Shown here piece after piece: positions 42,435 to 51,211 of a stretch of 64,000 nucleotides of DNA. Source of the DNA: RUG334 sp045599645 (GTDB taxonomy: Bacteria; Muiribacteriota; Ozemobacteria; Ozemobacterales; Ozemobacteraceae); assembly GCA_045599645.1 (NCBI GenBank), contig JAZRWI010000089.1, positions 1-64,000 of the forward strand. Direction: 5' to 3'. The number at the start of each line of letters is the position of its first letter. The stretch's first letter is position 1. The translations under genes were made by a program, and so were the position numbers. The notes under the pieces are model-generated. The model saw only the letters and a program-made list of their open reading frames with translations. It was not told where the DNA came from and made no database searches.

Positions 42435-44655
42435 TAATAAAGATAAGGTTCTTAGCCAGATGAGCGAAATCCTTGAAAAGCATAAAGAATCTGAGAACAA
42501 GAGAATAAAATCTATTGAAAATTCTTTTGATAAAATTTTTGGCAATTCAGAAAAACGTGATTTTGTTCCTTTGCCTAATAACCCTTTGCAGGCAGTAGTT
42601 TCTTATGTGGCTAAGTGCTATGGTTTACCTGATTTTAAACTTATCGATGATTCGGATAAGTGCATAGCAGATTGTGACAGTAAAATTCAACGTATTATCG
42701 AAATTCTGAAAATTTCATGCGGCCGCTCTGGAATATTGGCTTGTTCAGTCTCTCTTGCAGATGATTGGTATAGCAGTAGTTTTGATCCGTTGATTGTGAT
42801 AGGAAAAGATGATTCTTCTGTTTTTGCAGTAGTAAATCAAGGTGACAAGAGTATTGCCATTAATGGAGCAACAGGTGATAGAATTATTGTAGACAAGGAA
42901 ACATACAAAAATTTCTATAGCTTTGCCTGGTATTTTGCTCGTTCATTACCTAATAAATCTTTGACAATCTGGGAATTTCTGAGGTTTGTTTTTTATCCTC
43001 AAAGGCATACTATTATTAAATTTTTGGTAGTGTCTTTCCTGGTAAATACATTTTTGAGTTTTATTACACCATTAATAAATTATATTGTTTTTAGTGAAAT
43101 AATACCAAATTCTAATAAAAGCTTAATTTTGTATTTGATAATAGCTACTGTGATTTTTTCTTTGGCGCAAAGCTGGCTGACTTATGTGCAATATGTTATT
43201 TTCGGTGTTCTTGCGCATTGGGGCGAAAAAGAAGTAGCTATTTCCATTTGGGACAGATTAACCAGATTGCCTGTTTCTTTTTTTAAGAATATTTCTGCTG
43301 GTGATTTAGCCAGTAAATTTTCGGCTATTGGTAATATGTTTTTGGCTGTTCAAAGGGTTGTAATACACATAGGTGGACTGTTTCTGTTTCTGGGAGCTGC
43401 TTATTTTGCACCGATACCTTCTTTATGGGCTCTGTTTCTTGTGACCATAGTTGCAATCATTCAATTTTATTCTTATAAATATTCTAAAAAATATATGTCC
43501 ATTGAAACTGCTATTGGCAATAGAACTCAAGGCGTGTTCGTACAGTTTTTGAAGGGAATTACAAAATTACGGATTGCTGGTGCAGAAGCTGCTGTTACAG
43601 ACATTTGGTTAAATGGATTTACAGAACAGAAATTAGTATATAAAAAATCATCTATGATTAGTAAAATACCATTGGTTCTTCAGAATACATTGCCACAGAT
43701 AATGTTTGTTGTTATTTCTTCTGCTATATTAATGCAGTTATATAGCTCGAATAAATTGCCAATATCTGATTTTGCTGCGTTTATCTCTGCAATAACTATT
43801 TTTTCAAATAGCACTATAAGGATAGGACTTGGTTTAATGGCTTGTTTTTCTGATTATGCTTCAATAAGTCAATTCCTTCCAATATTAGAGGCTGTGCCCG
43901 AAAAATATGATTACTCTTCAACTGTAACGCAGAATCCGGAAGGAAAGATTGAGGTTAATCATCTTAAATTCTCTTATGACAATAATAGAGAAGTTCTTAG
44001 TGACGTTTCGTTTTGTGCAAATCCAGGGGAACTGATAGCTATAACCGGCTCTTCTGGTTCTGGAAAATCAACCTTATTCAGGCTTATGCTAGGGTTAGAA
44101 ACTCCAACAAGTGGTTCAATCCTATATGATGATGTTGATATGCTTCATTTAAACCTTGAATATTTTCGTAGTAAAATAGGGGTTGTGTTGCAGAATGCTG
44201 CTCTAATGCCAGATACAATACTAAGAAACATCATTGGTTATTCTTTGGATTTGTCTGAAGAAGATGCCTGGAAGGTGGCAGAACAGACAGGCTGTGATGA
44301 GGATATCCGAAGTTTTCCAAAACAGATGTATACTAAGATAACTACTGGAAGCGTAATTTCTGGAGGGCAGAGGCAGAGAATTGCCTTAGCCAGGGCATTG
44401 GTTAAAAAACCAAAGATTATTTTCCTTGATGAGGCTACAAGTGCTTTGGATAATAAGACTCAGGCTATTGTTACAGAATCTCTCAGGCAGTCTGGAGCTA
44501 CCAGAATCGTAATCGCTCATAGATTGAGCACTATTATTGATGCTGATAAAATCTTTTATTTAGACAAAGGAAAAATAGTTGAACAAGGCACTTATAAGGA
44601 ATTGATGAACCTGAACGGGCACTTTGCTGCTATGGCACGTCGTCAGATTGCTTAA
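42427..44655 (+). CDS. NHLM-type ABC transporter, second subunit
   Basis: 742 residues. A 190-residue N-terminal cytoplasmic domain with no peptidase motif, then a membrane domain with ISIWDRLTRLPVSFFKNISAGDLA, the hallmark of the second ABC protein of NHLM clusters, and a complete NBD: GSSGSGKST, SGGQRQRIALARAL, IIFLDEATSALD, AHRLST. It probably forms a heteromeric exporter with the preceding protein. The operon ends here; no leader-peptide gene is recognisable inside it. Confidence 0.85.
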   Translation: MIDNKDKVLSQMSEILEKHKESENKRIKSIENSFDKIFGNSEKRDFVPLPNNPLQAVVSYVAKCYGLPDFKLIDDSDKCIADCDSKIQRIIEILKISCGRSGILACSVSLADDWYSSSFDPLIVIGKDDSSVFAVVNQGDKSIAINGATGDRIIVDKETYKNFYSFAWYFARSLPNKSLTIWEFLRFVFYPQRHTIIKFLVVSFLVNTFLSFITPLINYIVFSEIIPNSNKSLILYLIIATVIFSLAQSWLTYVQYVIFGVLAHWGEKEVAISIWDRLTRLPVSFFKNISAGDLASKFSAIGNMFLAVQRVVIHIGGLFLFLGAAYFAPIPSLWALFLVTIVAIIQFYSYKYSKKYMSIETAIGNRTQGVFVQFLKGITKLRIAGAEAAVTDIWLNGFTEQKLVYKKSSMISKIPLVLQNTLPQIMFVVISSAILMQLYSSNKLPISDFAAFISAITIFSNSTIRIGLGLMACFSDYASISQFLPILEAVPEKYDYSSTVTQNPEGKIEVNHLKFSYDNNREVLSDVSFCANPGELIAITGSSGSGKSTLFRLMLGLETPTSGSILYDDVDMLHLNLEYFRSKIGVVLQNAALMPDTILRNIIGYSLDLSEEDAWKVAEQTGCDEDIRSFPKQMYTKITTGSVISGGQRQRIALARALVKKPKIIFLDEATSALDNKTQAIVTESLRQSGATRIVIAHRLSTIIDADKIFYLDKGKIVEQGTYKELMNLNGHFAAMARRQIA

Positions 44656-44704
44656 ACATTTTTTGTAACCATTGAATGATTTACTGATTTCTTTTCAAAC
44701 AGTC

Positions 44705-45091
44705 TCATTTGCTCTTCACTTGCCATTTCCCGCGGGACCAGGTTGCGTAGTCTGTGGGTTCAGCATTGCCAACCCTGTGCTGAATGATGCCGCGGCCAAT
44801 GATATAGGTTCCGCAGGTGCAGACCTTGGTGCCCTTGCCTGCAACATACGGAAGGGCATCCTTGGCGTCTTTTAATTCGTTTATTGGTTTATGACCGCAT
44901 TTACATGCTGGCAGCGGCTCCTGGCCGATGAAAAGCTGTCTTTCAAGCCAGGCAATACCATGAACTACGAACAGCAAAAGAGCAGGTCCGATTAAAATAC
45001 CGGCATAGCCCCAGTATTCCCCGTATCTGGAAAAAAACACATCACCGAAATAGCCTGCGATTATAAGCAGGGCCAGGGCAACAGTTTCCAT
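44705..45091 (-). CDS. Small membrane protein with CxCG pairs
   Basis: I take the ATG at 45089-45091 (128 residues; METVALALL) because a GGGTGG sequence lies about 8 nt upstream; an ATG at 45143-45145 is in frame but lacks a ribosome site. Two hydrophobic segments (about 3-17 and 27-45) are followed by CKCG and CTCG, a probable zinc-binding pair. The 3' end (from 44730) is the right copy of the 45-bp repeat that bounds the exporter island. Family not recognised. Confidence 0.6.
   Translation of the reverse strand: METVALALLIIAGYFGDVFFSRYGEYWGYAGILIGPALLLFVVHGIAWLERQLFIGQEPLPACKCGHKPINELKDAKDALPYVAGKGTKVCTCGTYIIGRGIIQHRVGNAEPTDYATWSRGKWQVKSK
44730..44774 (+). repeat. 45-bp direct repeat, right copy (att-like)
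   Basis: Partner of 37542-37586, within the 3' end of the minus-strand gene at 44705-45091. Confidence 0.85.
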
Positions 45092-45147
45092 TTTAAGGCC
45101 ACCCTTTTTGTTGTTTGTAATTCTTGGTTTCATTGGTTTATACATAC

Positions 45148-45605
45148 TTGGTATCGAAGTGTAGCTAGTAAAGCTTTAAGCTCCAAGCTTTAAGCTTTAA
45201 GCTCCAAGCTTTAAGCTCCAAGCTATAAGCTATAAGCTTTAAGCTCCAAGCTATAAGCTATAAGCTATAAGCTCCAAGCTATAAGCTATAAGCTTTAAGC
45301 TATAAGCTCCAAGCTATAAGCTATAAGCTATAAGCTCCAAGCTATAAGCTATAAGCTTTAAGCTCCAAGCTCCAAGCTATAAGCTATAAGCTTTAAGCTC
45401 CAAGCTATAAGCTATAAGCTCCAAGCTATAAGCTATAAGCTTTAAGCTATAAGCTCCAAGCTTCAAGCTTTAGGCTTCCGGCTTCCAGCGGCCTGCTTTC
45501 TCGGCCAAGAGCTAAGAGCCAGCAGCCAAAAGCTTATTGCAACAAACCTTATACCCACCTGGTATCGAAGCACTGTCCTGCTTCAAGCTTATAGCTTCCA
45601 GCTTC
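45148..45605. repeat. Composite repeat: flank word, ~43 heptamers, spacer block
   Basis: CTTGGTATCGAAGTGTAGC (45148) opens the block; 45172-45476 is an uninterrupted run of 7-bp units (AGCTTTA, AGCTCCA, AGCTATA in irregular order); then the spacer GGCCTGCTTTCTCGGCC, AAACCTTATACC and GGTATCGAAGCACTGTCC (45486-45582). The same plan recurs at 51782-52500. No gene in 45146-45608. Confidence 0.9.
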
Positions 45606-45608
45606 CTA

Positions 45609-46040
45609 CTACTTCAGGCTGTCAAGGTGTTGCTTGATTGCGTCGCGCATTGGTTTGAAGAATGCTGTAGTATCAAGCTTGGGTTCGATTCTTTTCCAGA
45701 CAGAGTTAATCGGGTAAACAACACTGCCGGTTACTTCGTCTACGAGAGCAGGTTCACTGCCGAACTGATCTTCAATGATCTGCCAGCCAAAGCCGAATTC
45801 AGCTTTGAGAAGCTCACCGAAGAGGCTGCCAAAGCAGTTGGCCATTTCCTCATTGCCAGCCTTAGTAGCAGATTTATCTTCTGCCCAGGCCTTGAAAACC
45901 TTATCAAGATTTTCAAAATTAACAGGACCTTTTACCATGCCGGAATAGGAAGCGTAAATTTCGCGGCCCTTAGTGGTATTGGCTGCTATTTTTGTAAGTT
46001 CCTTCGGGCTTAAACCCAAAATTCTTGGTGTCATATTCAT
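45609..46040 (-). CDS. Uncharacterised cytoplasmic protein (DUF3806-like)
   Basis: 143 residues, AAGAG upstream of the ATG. The middle contains MANCFGSLFGELLKAEFGFG followed by PALVDEVTGSVVYPINSVWK, which resembles DUF3806-type domains that have no assigned role. No signal peptide or membrane segment. It is divergent from ackA, 100 bp away, and separated from the gene at 44705 by the heptamer block. Confidence 0.65.
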   Translation of the reverse strand: MNMTPRILGLSPKELTKIAANTTKGREIYASYSGMVKGPVNFENLDKVFKAWAEDKSATKAGNEEMANCFGSLFGELLKAEFGFGWQIIEDQFGSEPALVDEVTGSVVYPINSVWKRIEPKLDTTAFFKPMRDAIKQHLDSLK

Positions 46041-46140
46041 ATCATTTCTCTTTTTATCTTTAAAAATTTTGTTTTACGTGTTAAAACTACTAAGTATTTA
46101 AATTATCACACAATTTTCGTCAATAGAAAAGGAATCAAAA

Positions 46141-47349
46141 ATGGCAAATTCTAAAGTTATTTTAATCGTTAACTGCGGTAGCTCTTCTCTTAAGTATGCT
46201 CTTATCAGAATGCCAGAACGTGAACAGCTCGGCAAGGGTCTTGTAGAAAGAATCGGCCTTGAAATGGGTCATCTTGAACAGAAGGCTAATGGTAAGGTTT
46301 ATGAAGTTAATCAGAAGATTGAAACCCACAAGGTTGCAATGGAACTGGTTATGAAGGCTATTACCGATTCAGAAAAGGGTATCATCAAGGATACTAAGGA
46401 AATCGCAGCTATCGGTCATCGCGTTCTCCATGGCGGTAAGTATTACTATGATTCAATCATTGTTAATGCTGATGTTAAGAAAGCTATTAAGGACTGCTTC
46501 GAACTCGGTCCATTACACAACCCGGCTAACCTCATGGGTATCGAAGCTTGTGAAGCTGCAATGCCAGGCGTTCCAAATGTTGCCGTTTTTGATACTGCTT
46601 TTGGTATGTCAATGCCGGAAAAAGCTTACCTCTATGCTATTCCTCACGAATATTACGAAAAATATTCTATCCGCCGCTACGGTTTCCACGGAACCAGCCA
46701 CAAGTTTGTTTCCAACGAAGCTATCAAGTTTGCTAACCTTGATCCCAAGAATGCAAAGGTTATCGTTTGCCACCTCGGCAACGGCGCCAGCGTTTCTGCT
46801 TCAATCGGTGGTAAGTGCGTAGATACTTCTATGGGTCTCACTCCTCTCGAAGGCCTTATCATGGGCACCAGAAGCGGTGACGTAGACCCGGCAGTTCTTC
46901 AGTTCATCATGAACAAGGAACACCTTACTGCTGACCAGATGCTCAACATCCTCAACAAGAAGTCTGGCGTTCTCGGTATGAGCGGTGGAGTTTCCAGCGA
47001 CTTCCGTGATGTCGGTAAGGCTAAGGCTGAAGGCAACCATCTTGCTGAAGTAGCTCTTGATGCTTTCATTTACAGAGTTGTTAAGTATGTTGGTGCTTAC
47101 ACAGCAGCAATGAACGGCGTTGACGCAATCTGCTTCTGCGCTGGCGTTGGTGAAAATGACAAGGCTGCTAGAAAGCAGATTTGTGAACACCTGAGCTATC
47201 TGGGTGTTAAGATTGATGATAATGCAAATGATATCCGCGGTGAAAGAAGAGTTATCTCTGCTGCAGATTCTAAGGTTAAGGTTATCCTTCTTCCAACAAA
47301 CGAAGAACTTCAGATTGCTATCGATACCTTCGAACTTACTGGTAAGTAA
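46141..47349 (+). CDS. ackA: Acetate kinase
   Basis: 402 residues. N-terminal NCGSSSLKYAL, GHRVLHGG (about 90-97), RRYGFHGTSHKFVS, CHLGNGAS and GTRSGDVDP are the ASKHA-fold acetokinase signatures. It makes ATP and acetate from acetyl phosphate; no phosphotransacetylase gene is nearby. Codons are highly biased (AAG, GCT, GGT, CTC), indicating high expression. AAGGA precedes the ATG and a strong terminator follows. Confidence 0.97.
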   Translation: MANSKVILIVNCGSSSLKYALIRMPEREQLGKGLVERIGLEMGHLEQKANGKVYEVNQKIETHKVAMELVMKAITDSEKGIIKDTKEIAAIGHRVLHGGKYYYDSIIVNADVKKAIKDCFELGPLHNPANLMGIEACEAAMPGVPNVAVFDTAFGMSMPEKAYLYAIPHEYYEKYSIRRYGFHGTSHKFVSNEAIKFANLDPKNAKVIVCHLGNGASVSASIGGKCVDTSMGLTPLEGLIMGTRSGDVDPAVLQFIMNKEHLTADQMLNILNKKSGVLGMSGGVSSDFRDVGKAKAEGNHLAEVALDAFIYRVVKYVGAYTAAMNGVDAICFCAGVGENDKAARKQICEHLSYLGVKIDDNANDIRGERRVISAADSKVKVILLPTNEELQIAIDTFELTGK

Positions 47350-47371
47350 TAACGTCTGATTCGCTTTTGGT

Positions 47372-47409
47372 AAAAGAAACCACGCGATTATCGCGTGGTT
47401 TCTTTTTTA
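47372..47409 (+). terminator. ackA terminator
   Basis: GAAACCACGCGA (47376-47387), loop TTA, TCGCGTGGTTTC (47391-47402), then T6. Confidence 0.9.
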
Positions 47410-47424
47410 TGATTTAGCAAGATA

Positions 47425-47453
47425 TTGCAGAAATTATATATTAAAGTTATACT
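47425..47453 (+). promoter_or_regulatory. Promoter of the vapBC-like operon
   Basis: TTGCAG (47425-47430), 17 nt, TATACT (47448-47453). Confidence 0.65.
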
Positions 47454-47459
47454 TTAATA
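47439..47459. promoter_or_regulatory. Palindromic operator over the vapBC -10 box
   Basis: TATTAAAGT-TAT-ACTTTAATA: perfect 9-bp arms with a 3-bp centre, covering the -10 box. Typical position for toxin-antitoxin autorepression. Confidence 0.7.
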
Positions 47460-47474
47460 AGGTAAGGAGGGCAT

Positions 47475-47720
47475 ATGTCAGCAACGTTAAAAGGTTATTT
47501 TGATGGAAACAAAATAGTATTTGATGACAATATAACGCTTAATGCTGGGCAAAAAGTTCTTGTTACTATACTTGATCAGATTGATTTGAATCAAAAAGCG
47601 ATCAGAAAAGAAAAAATACATAATGCTTTGCTTAGATTATCTGGGGCTTTGTCTGGTATAAATATCACTGAAGAAGAAATCCGTGACGAACGTTTGAAAA
47701 AGTATGAAACTACTGATTGA
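47475..47720 (+). CDS. Antitoxin-like partner of a PIN toxin
   Basis: 81 residues, GGAGGG 6 nt before the ATG. The N-terminus SATLKGYFDGNKIVFDDNITLNAGQKVLVTIL has the small beta-fold seen in DUF104/AF2212-like antitoxins, followed by a helical, charged C-terminus that would bind the toxin. It overlaps the PIN gene by 17 bp and is preceded by a palindromic operator. Confidence 0.75.
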   Translation: MSATLKGYFDGNKIVFDDNITLNAGQKVLVTILDQIDLNQKAIRKEKIHNALLRLSGALSGINITEEEIRDERLKKYETTD

Positions 47721-48126
47721 TACAAATGTAATTTTAGATGTTTTGTTACATCGGGAAGTCTTTTTTGATAATTCTTTCAGTGTTATGCAGTTAATAGAAA
47801 AAGATGATTTTGAAGGTTATATTTCGGCCTCATCCATTACAGATATTTTTTATATAGTAAATAAGAAATTAAAAGATAAAGAGTTGGTTATTAGCTTATT
47901 AAAAGATATTTTAACGATTGTTGAAATTCAAGGAGTTAACAGGCAAGAGATTTTTTCTGCATTAGCTCTTGGGTGGGATGATTTTGAAGATGCTGTTCAA
48001 TATTCTACAGCTGTTTTTGCTGACATGGATTGTATTATAACAAGAAATAAAAGTGATTTTTCAATGTCAAAAATACCAGTTTATACTCCTAAAGAAGCAT
48101 TAGAAGAATTTTCTAATCAATTATAG
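47704..48126 (+). CDS. PIN-domain ribonuclease toxin (VapC-like)
   Basis: 140 residues. LLIDTNVILD supplies the first catalytic Asp (Asp6), SSITDIFYI an intermediate acidic residue, DDFEDAVQ the acidic pair, and DCIITRNKSDF the C-terminal Asp; all four positions for metal binding are present. Expected to cleave RNA when released from its antitoxin, the overlapping upstream gene. Confidence 0.85.
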   Translation: MKLLIDTNVILDVLLHREVFFDNSFSVMQLIEKDDFEGYISASSITDIFYIVNKKLKDKELVISLLKDILTIVEIQGVNRQEIFSALALGWDDFEDAVQYSTAVFADMDCIITRNKSDFSMSKIPVYTPKEALEEFSNQL

Positions 48127-48171
48127 ATTAGTTTTTGAAGTGAAAATAAGTAAAACGAAAGATAATAAAAT

Positions 48172-48789
48172 ATGACTACTAACCAGACTATTGATTTTTA
48201 TGATAATAATGCGGCTGATTTTTGTGAAAAGCATGATTCTGTGAGCTTGGATCTGTTTCATAAAGCGGTCAGGGAAAATATACCGGCAGGTTCTAGGATT
48301 ATTGAGATTGGCTGTGGTTCTGGTCGTGATGCTGCACGCTCTCTGGCTGATGGCTATGATATTATTGCCATGGACGGCTCAAAGGGATTGCTGGCAGAAA
48401 TTCCTCGTTTTCATCCTGAATTAAAGGACAGGCTGCTTTTCGGTATTCTTCCGTGTAGATTTGATTACCCTGATGGGTATTTTGACGGCTTTTATTCTGT
48501 AGCCTGCCTTATGCATTTATATGAAAAGGATTTGCCCGAAACCCTGAAGGAACTGAACAGAATAGTCAAAAAGGGTGGCAAAGGCCTTGCATCTATTCCC
48601 ACAACACGTAATGATGTAAAGGATGACGGAATTGATGAAAAAGGCCGCGTAATGAACGTTATGGCCTTAGAAAAATGGGAAAGCTATTTCAAGGCAGCCG
48701 GCTTTGCTGTTTCCCGTGGCGATGAAGAACCCGATAAGCTCGGTCGTCCCGGTATTTTCTGGTTAACCTTTATCCTGACCAAGCTTTGA
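48172..48789 (+). CDS. Class I SAM-dependent methyltransferase
   Basis: 205 residues. Motif I is IIEIGCGSGRDAA (about 43-55), with IIAMDGSKGLL giving the acidic residue at the end of strand 2 and FDGFYSVACLMHL motif IV. Substrate unknown. Resembles small-molecule methyltransferases (Methyltransf_11/25). It ends 4 bp before the stop of the convergent DUF4143 gene. Confidence 0.85.
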   Translation: MTTNQTIDFYDNNAADFCEKHDSVSLDLFHKAVRENIPAGSRIIEIGCGSGRDAARSLADGYDIIAMDGSKGLLAEIPRFHPELKDRLLFGILPCRFDYPDGYFDGFYSVACLMHLYEKDLPETLKELNRIVKKGGKGLASIPTTRNDVKDDGIDEKGRVMNVMALEKWESYFKAAGFAVSRGDEEPDKLGRPGIFWLTFILTKL

Positions 48790-48793
48790 TAAG

Positions 48794-50095
48794 TTAGAGG
48801 TCTATAGATTGTTCGTCTAGCAGGAACTGTTCCAGACCAAGGTATAGAATGCCTTTTTCGTCTCGCCATGGCTTTATATAGTCACGAACAACAACTATTT
48901 TATTGAAAGAATCAGGTATTCGCTCTAAGGAAGCTATTTCTTGCTTCCTTTTGTCCGGGTCTGCTATTGATAAAGCAGATTGAATATAATAACGCTTCAG
49001 ACCACGGTTAACTACAAAATCAACCTCTAATTGTTTCCTTATTTTTTTGTTATCATCGGTTTTCAGGTTTTGTTCAACTACACCAACATCTATGTCAAAT
49101 CCTCTTCTGAGCAAATCGCAGTATAGAATGTTTTCCATAATATGGGTCTCTTCCTGCTGCCTGAAGCCAAGACGTGCATTTCTTAATCCTACATCAGTAA
49201 AATAGTATTTTAGTGGCGTTTTTAAGTATTTTTTGCCTTTTACGTCGAAACGTTCTGTTTTATTTATTAAAAAGGCATCAACAAAGTAGCCTAAATATTT
49301 TTCTATAGTGGCTGAACTGATTTTGATCTGTTTTTCGCTGGCAAAAGTATTTGAAAGCTTTGTTGGATTGGTAAGAGAGCCTGTTGATGAGGCTACTATA
49401 TTTATCAAATCTTCTATGATAGATTTTTCGTTTTGTATTTTGTTTCGTTCCAGAATGTCTTTAAAATAAGTTCTTGCAAACAAGTCTCGTAGATATTTGC
49501 TTTTTTCTTCATGGGTTTCTAGCGAAAGTACAAAAGGCATGCCACCATATGTGTAAAAATCTTGCCAGATTATTCTTGGGTCACCGTTTTGGGTTTCAAA
49601 AAATTCAGCATAGGACAGCGGATGCACACGAATTTCATCTCCTCTGTCTCTAAACTGGGTCAGAATATCTGAAGATAGCATCTTTGAATTACTACCAGTG
49701 ATATATATGTCAGCATTTTTTATTTTCATAAGGCCAAGAATTACATCAACAAAAGTGATTTTATTTTCTTTGCTGTCTATGTATGGATTCTGGATAGTTG
49801 AAACGAATTGTATTTCGTCAATAATGATGTAATAGTGTCTGTTACTGTCTACTATTCTTTCTCTTATATATTTATCGAGTTTAATTGGATTTCTGTATTC
49901 TATATTCGATAATTCTTCTAACGAGATTTTTATTATTTCATTGTCTGATATGCCAATAGATTTTAAATATTTTGTGTATAACTCAAACAGCAAATAAGAT
50001 TTTCCACAGCGTCTTATACCGGAAATGATTTTTACTCTTCCGTTGTCTTTTTTCTTTATTAAGGCTTGTATATACTGGTTCCTGTTGATTTTCAT
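48794..50095 (-). CDS. ATP-binding protein, AAA_14 + DUF4143
   Basis: 433 residues. Walker A is SGIRRCGKSYL (about 25-35), Walker B YYIIIDEIQF near 88-97, and ITGSNSKML the sensor region. The C-terminal DUF4143 part has EVDFVVNRG and QSALSIADPDKRKQEI. This subfamily (SGIRRCGKS) is widespread in gut bacteria. The promoter at 50145-50173 lies between two palindromic repeats, suggesting repression. Confidence 0.88.
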   Translation of the reverse strand: MKINRNQYIQALIKKKDNGRVKIISGIRRCGKSYLLFELYTKYLKSIGISDNEIIKISLEELSNIEYRNPIKLDKYIRERIVDSNRHYYIIIDEIQFVSTIQNPYIDSKENKITFVDVILGLMKIKNADIYITGSNSKMLSSDILTQFRDRGDEIRVHPLSYAEFFETQNGDPRIIWQDFYTYGGMPFVLSLETHEEKSKYLRDLFARTYFKDILERNKIQNEKSIIEDLINIVASSTGSLTNPTKLSNTFASEKQIKISSATIEKYLGYFVDAFLINKTERFDVKGKKYLKTPLKYYFTDVGLRNARLGFRQQEETHIMENILYCDLLRRGFDIDVGVVEQNLKTDDNKKIRKQLEVDFVVNRGLKRYYIQSALSIADPDKRKQEIASLERIPDSFNKIVVVRDYIKPWRDEKGILYLGLEQFLLDEQSIDL

Positions 50096-50106
50096 AATTT
50101 TGCCCG

Positions 50107-50142
50107 AAAAATTATTGCGGATTCCGCATTTTTTTTACGAGT
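50107..50142. promoter_or_regulatory. Palindromic operator-like repeat, copy 1
   Basis: Core TGCGGATTCCGCA at 50116-50128 followed by T8ACG. It lies between the promoter and the start codon of the DUF4143 gene. Confidence 0.7.
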
Positions 50143-50144
50143 AA

Positions 50145-50173
50145 ATTATATCAGTGTTATTCGTAAAAATCAA
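50145..50173 (-). promoter_or_regulatory. Promoter of the DUF4143 gene at 48794-50095
   Basis: TTGATT (50168-50173), 17 nt, TATAAT (50145-50150) on the minus strand, exactly between the two operator-like repeats. Confidence 0.7.
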
Positions 50174-50181
50174 ACTACTCA

Positions 50182-50217
50182 AAAAATTATTGCGGATTCC
50201 GCATTTTTTTTACGGGT
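50182..50217. promoter_or_regulatory. Palindromic operator-like repeat, copy 2
   Basis: Core TGCGGATTCCGCA at 50191-50203, 75 bp from copy 1, immediately upstream of the -35 box. Confidence 0.7.
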
Positions 50218-50228
50218 TGGTCTTGGGT

Positions 50229-51203
50229 TTATTTTCGAGAAAAAACAACGGCTTGTTTTATAGAGGCTAAAATAATACTGACTACTCTTGGCTGTAAATA
50301 AATATCGGGAAGTTTGGACTTACTATATTGATATTTTGTTGAGTTGGTAAGTTTTGTGAGTAAATCAGTAAAGTAGCGTTCCCAACTGAAATAGTTATTA
50401 CTATTAATGTAATCAGACGGATTCATGAGTATATTATCCAGGTCTTTATCTTCAAAAAGTTTCGAAGCTAAGATTAACCATTCAAAAGACTCTGGTAAAT
50501 ATAATTTAATGTTTTTATTTCCAATAAGTTTAACAATACGATCTATTTCAGAACCAAATGCTGCACCATCAGCAATAATCAGGGTGCCTTTATCATTCTG
50601 ACTATCAAGCAAATGGAATATGTTTGCTTTACCCTTAGCAGATTCACAGTCTATTGCATTTTGTTGGCAAACAGCAGAAAAAAAATCATTTCCGGAATTT
50701 GAATCTTCAGTTATTATTTTTTCTGGGATTATAGGAACAGACAAAAATCTTTCATTGGAATAAATCTTATAAAATTCGTGATAGGTCTGGTTTAAATAAT
50801 TATATTTTCCAGAATTTTTAATGCCGTATATTTCATTAACACTGTATGGCAACGAATGTAAGCTTTCTCTGGTTACAATAACATAGTAATTGTCTGTATT
50901 TTTTATACAATTAGCAAAATCGTGGGAAGAAACAAAATAATTACCTTCATCAATAAACACAATGCTATCAGAGATTAAGCCCAGTTGTTTCTGCCAGTTA
51001 TTACCATTTATTACTGCACAGGTTTTGTCACATATTAATTCGATACCACTTTCTATACCGTTTTCAGAGTATTCGCGAATCATATCAACTAAAGAGGTTT
51101 TGCCTGTTGCACTGTTGCCCTGAATTATTGTAATGTTTCGCCTTAGTTCAAAATCATAGCGTAAGCGTTTACTACGAATCGATATTTTATGAATGCCTTT
51201 CAT
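50229..51203 (-). CDS. P-loop ATPase partner of a DUF4869 protein
   Basis: 324 residues. Near the N-terminus ITIIQGNSATGKTSL (about 24-38) is a Walker A motif, and IVFIDEGNYF (about 84-93) fits a Walker B. The rest has no recognisable domain. It begins 8 bp after the DUF4869 gene and shares its promoter. The pairing of this ATPase with DUF4869 suggests a two-gene cassette, perhaps defence or toxin-antitoxin, but no function is known to me. AT-rich. Confidence 0.7.
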   Translation of the reverse strand: MKGIHKISIRSKRLRYDFELRRNITIIQGNSATGKTSLVDMIREYSENGIESGIELICDKTCAVINGNNWQKQLGLISDSIVFIDEGNYFVSSHDFANCIKNTDNYYVIVTRESLHSLPYSVNEIYGIKNSGKYNYLNQTYHEFYKIYSNERFLSVPIIPEKIITEDSNSGNDFFSAVCQQNAIDCESAKGKANIFHLLDSQNDKGTLIIADGAAFGSEIDRIVKLIGNKNIKLYLPESFEWLILASKLFEDKDLDNILMNPSDYINSNNYFSWERYFTDLLTKLTNSTKYQYSKSKLPDIYLQPRVVSIILASIKQAVVFSRK

Positions 51204-51211
51204 AAAATCAC

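Noticed and set aside
45172..45476. Heptamer array as CRISPR or replication-origin iterons
   Set aside because: No spacers, no 20-40 bp repeats, no dnaA boxes or rep gene nearby; a simple 7-bp period explains it.
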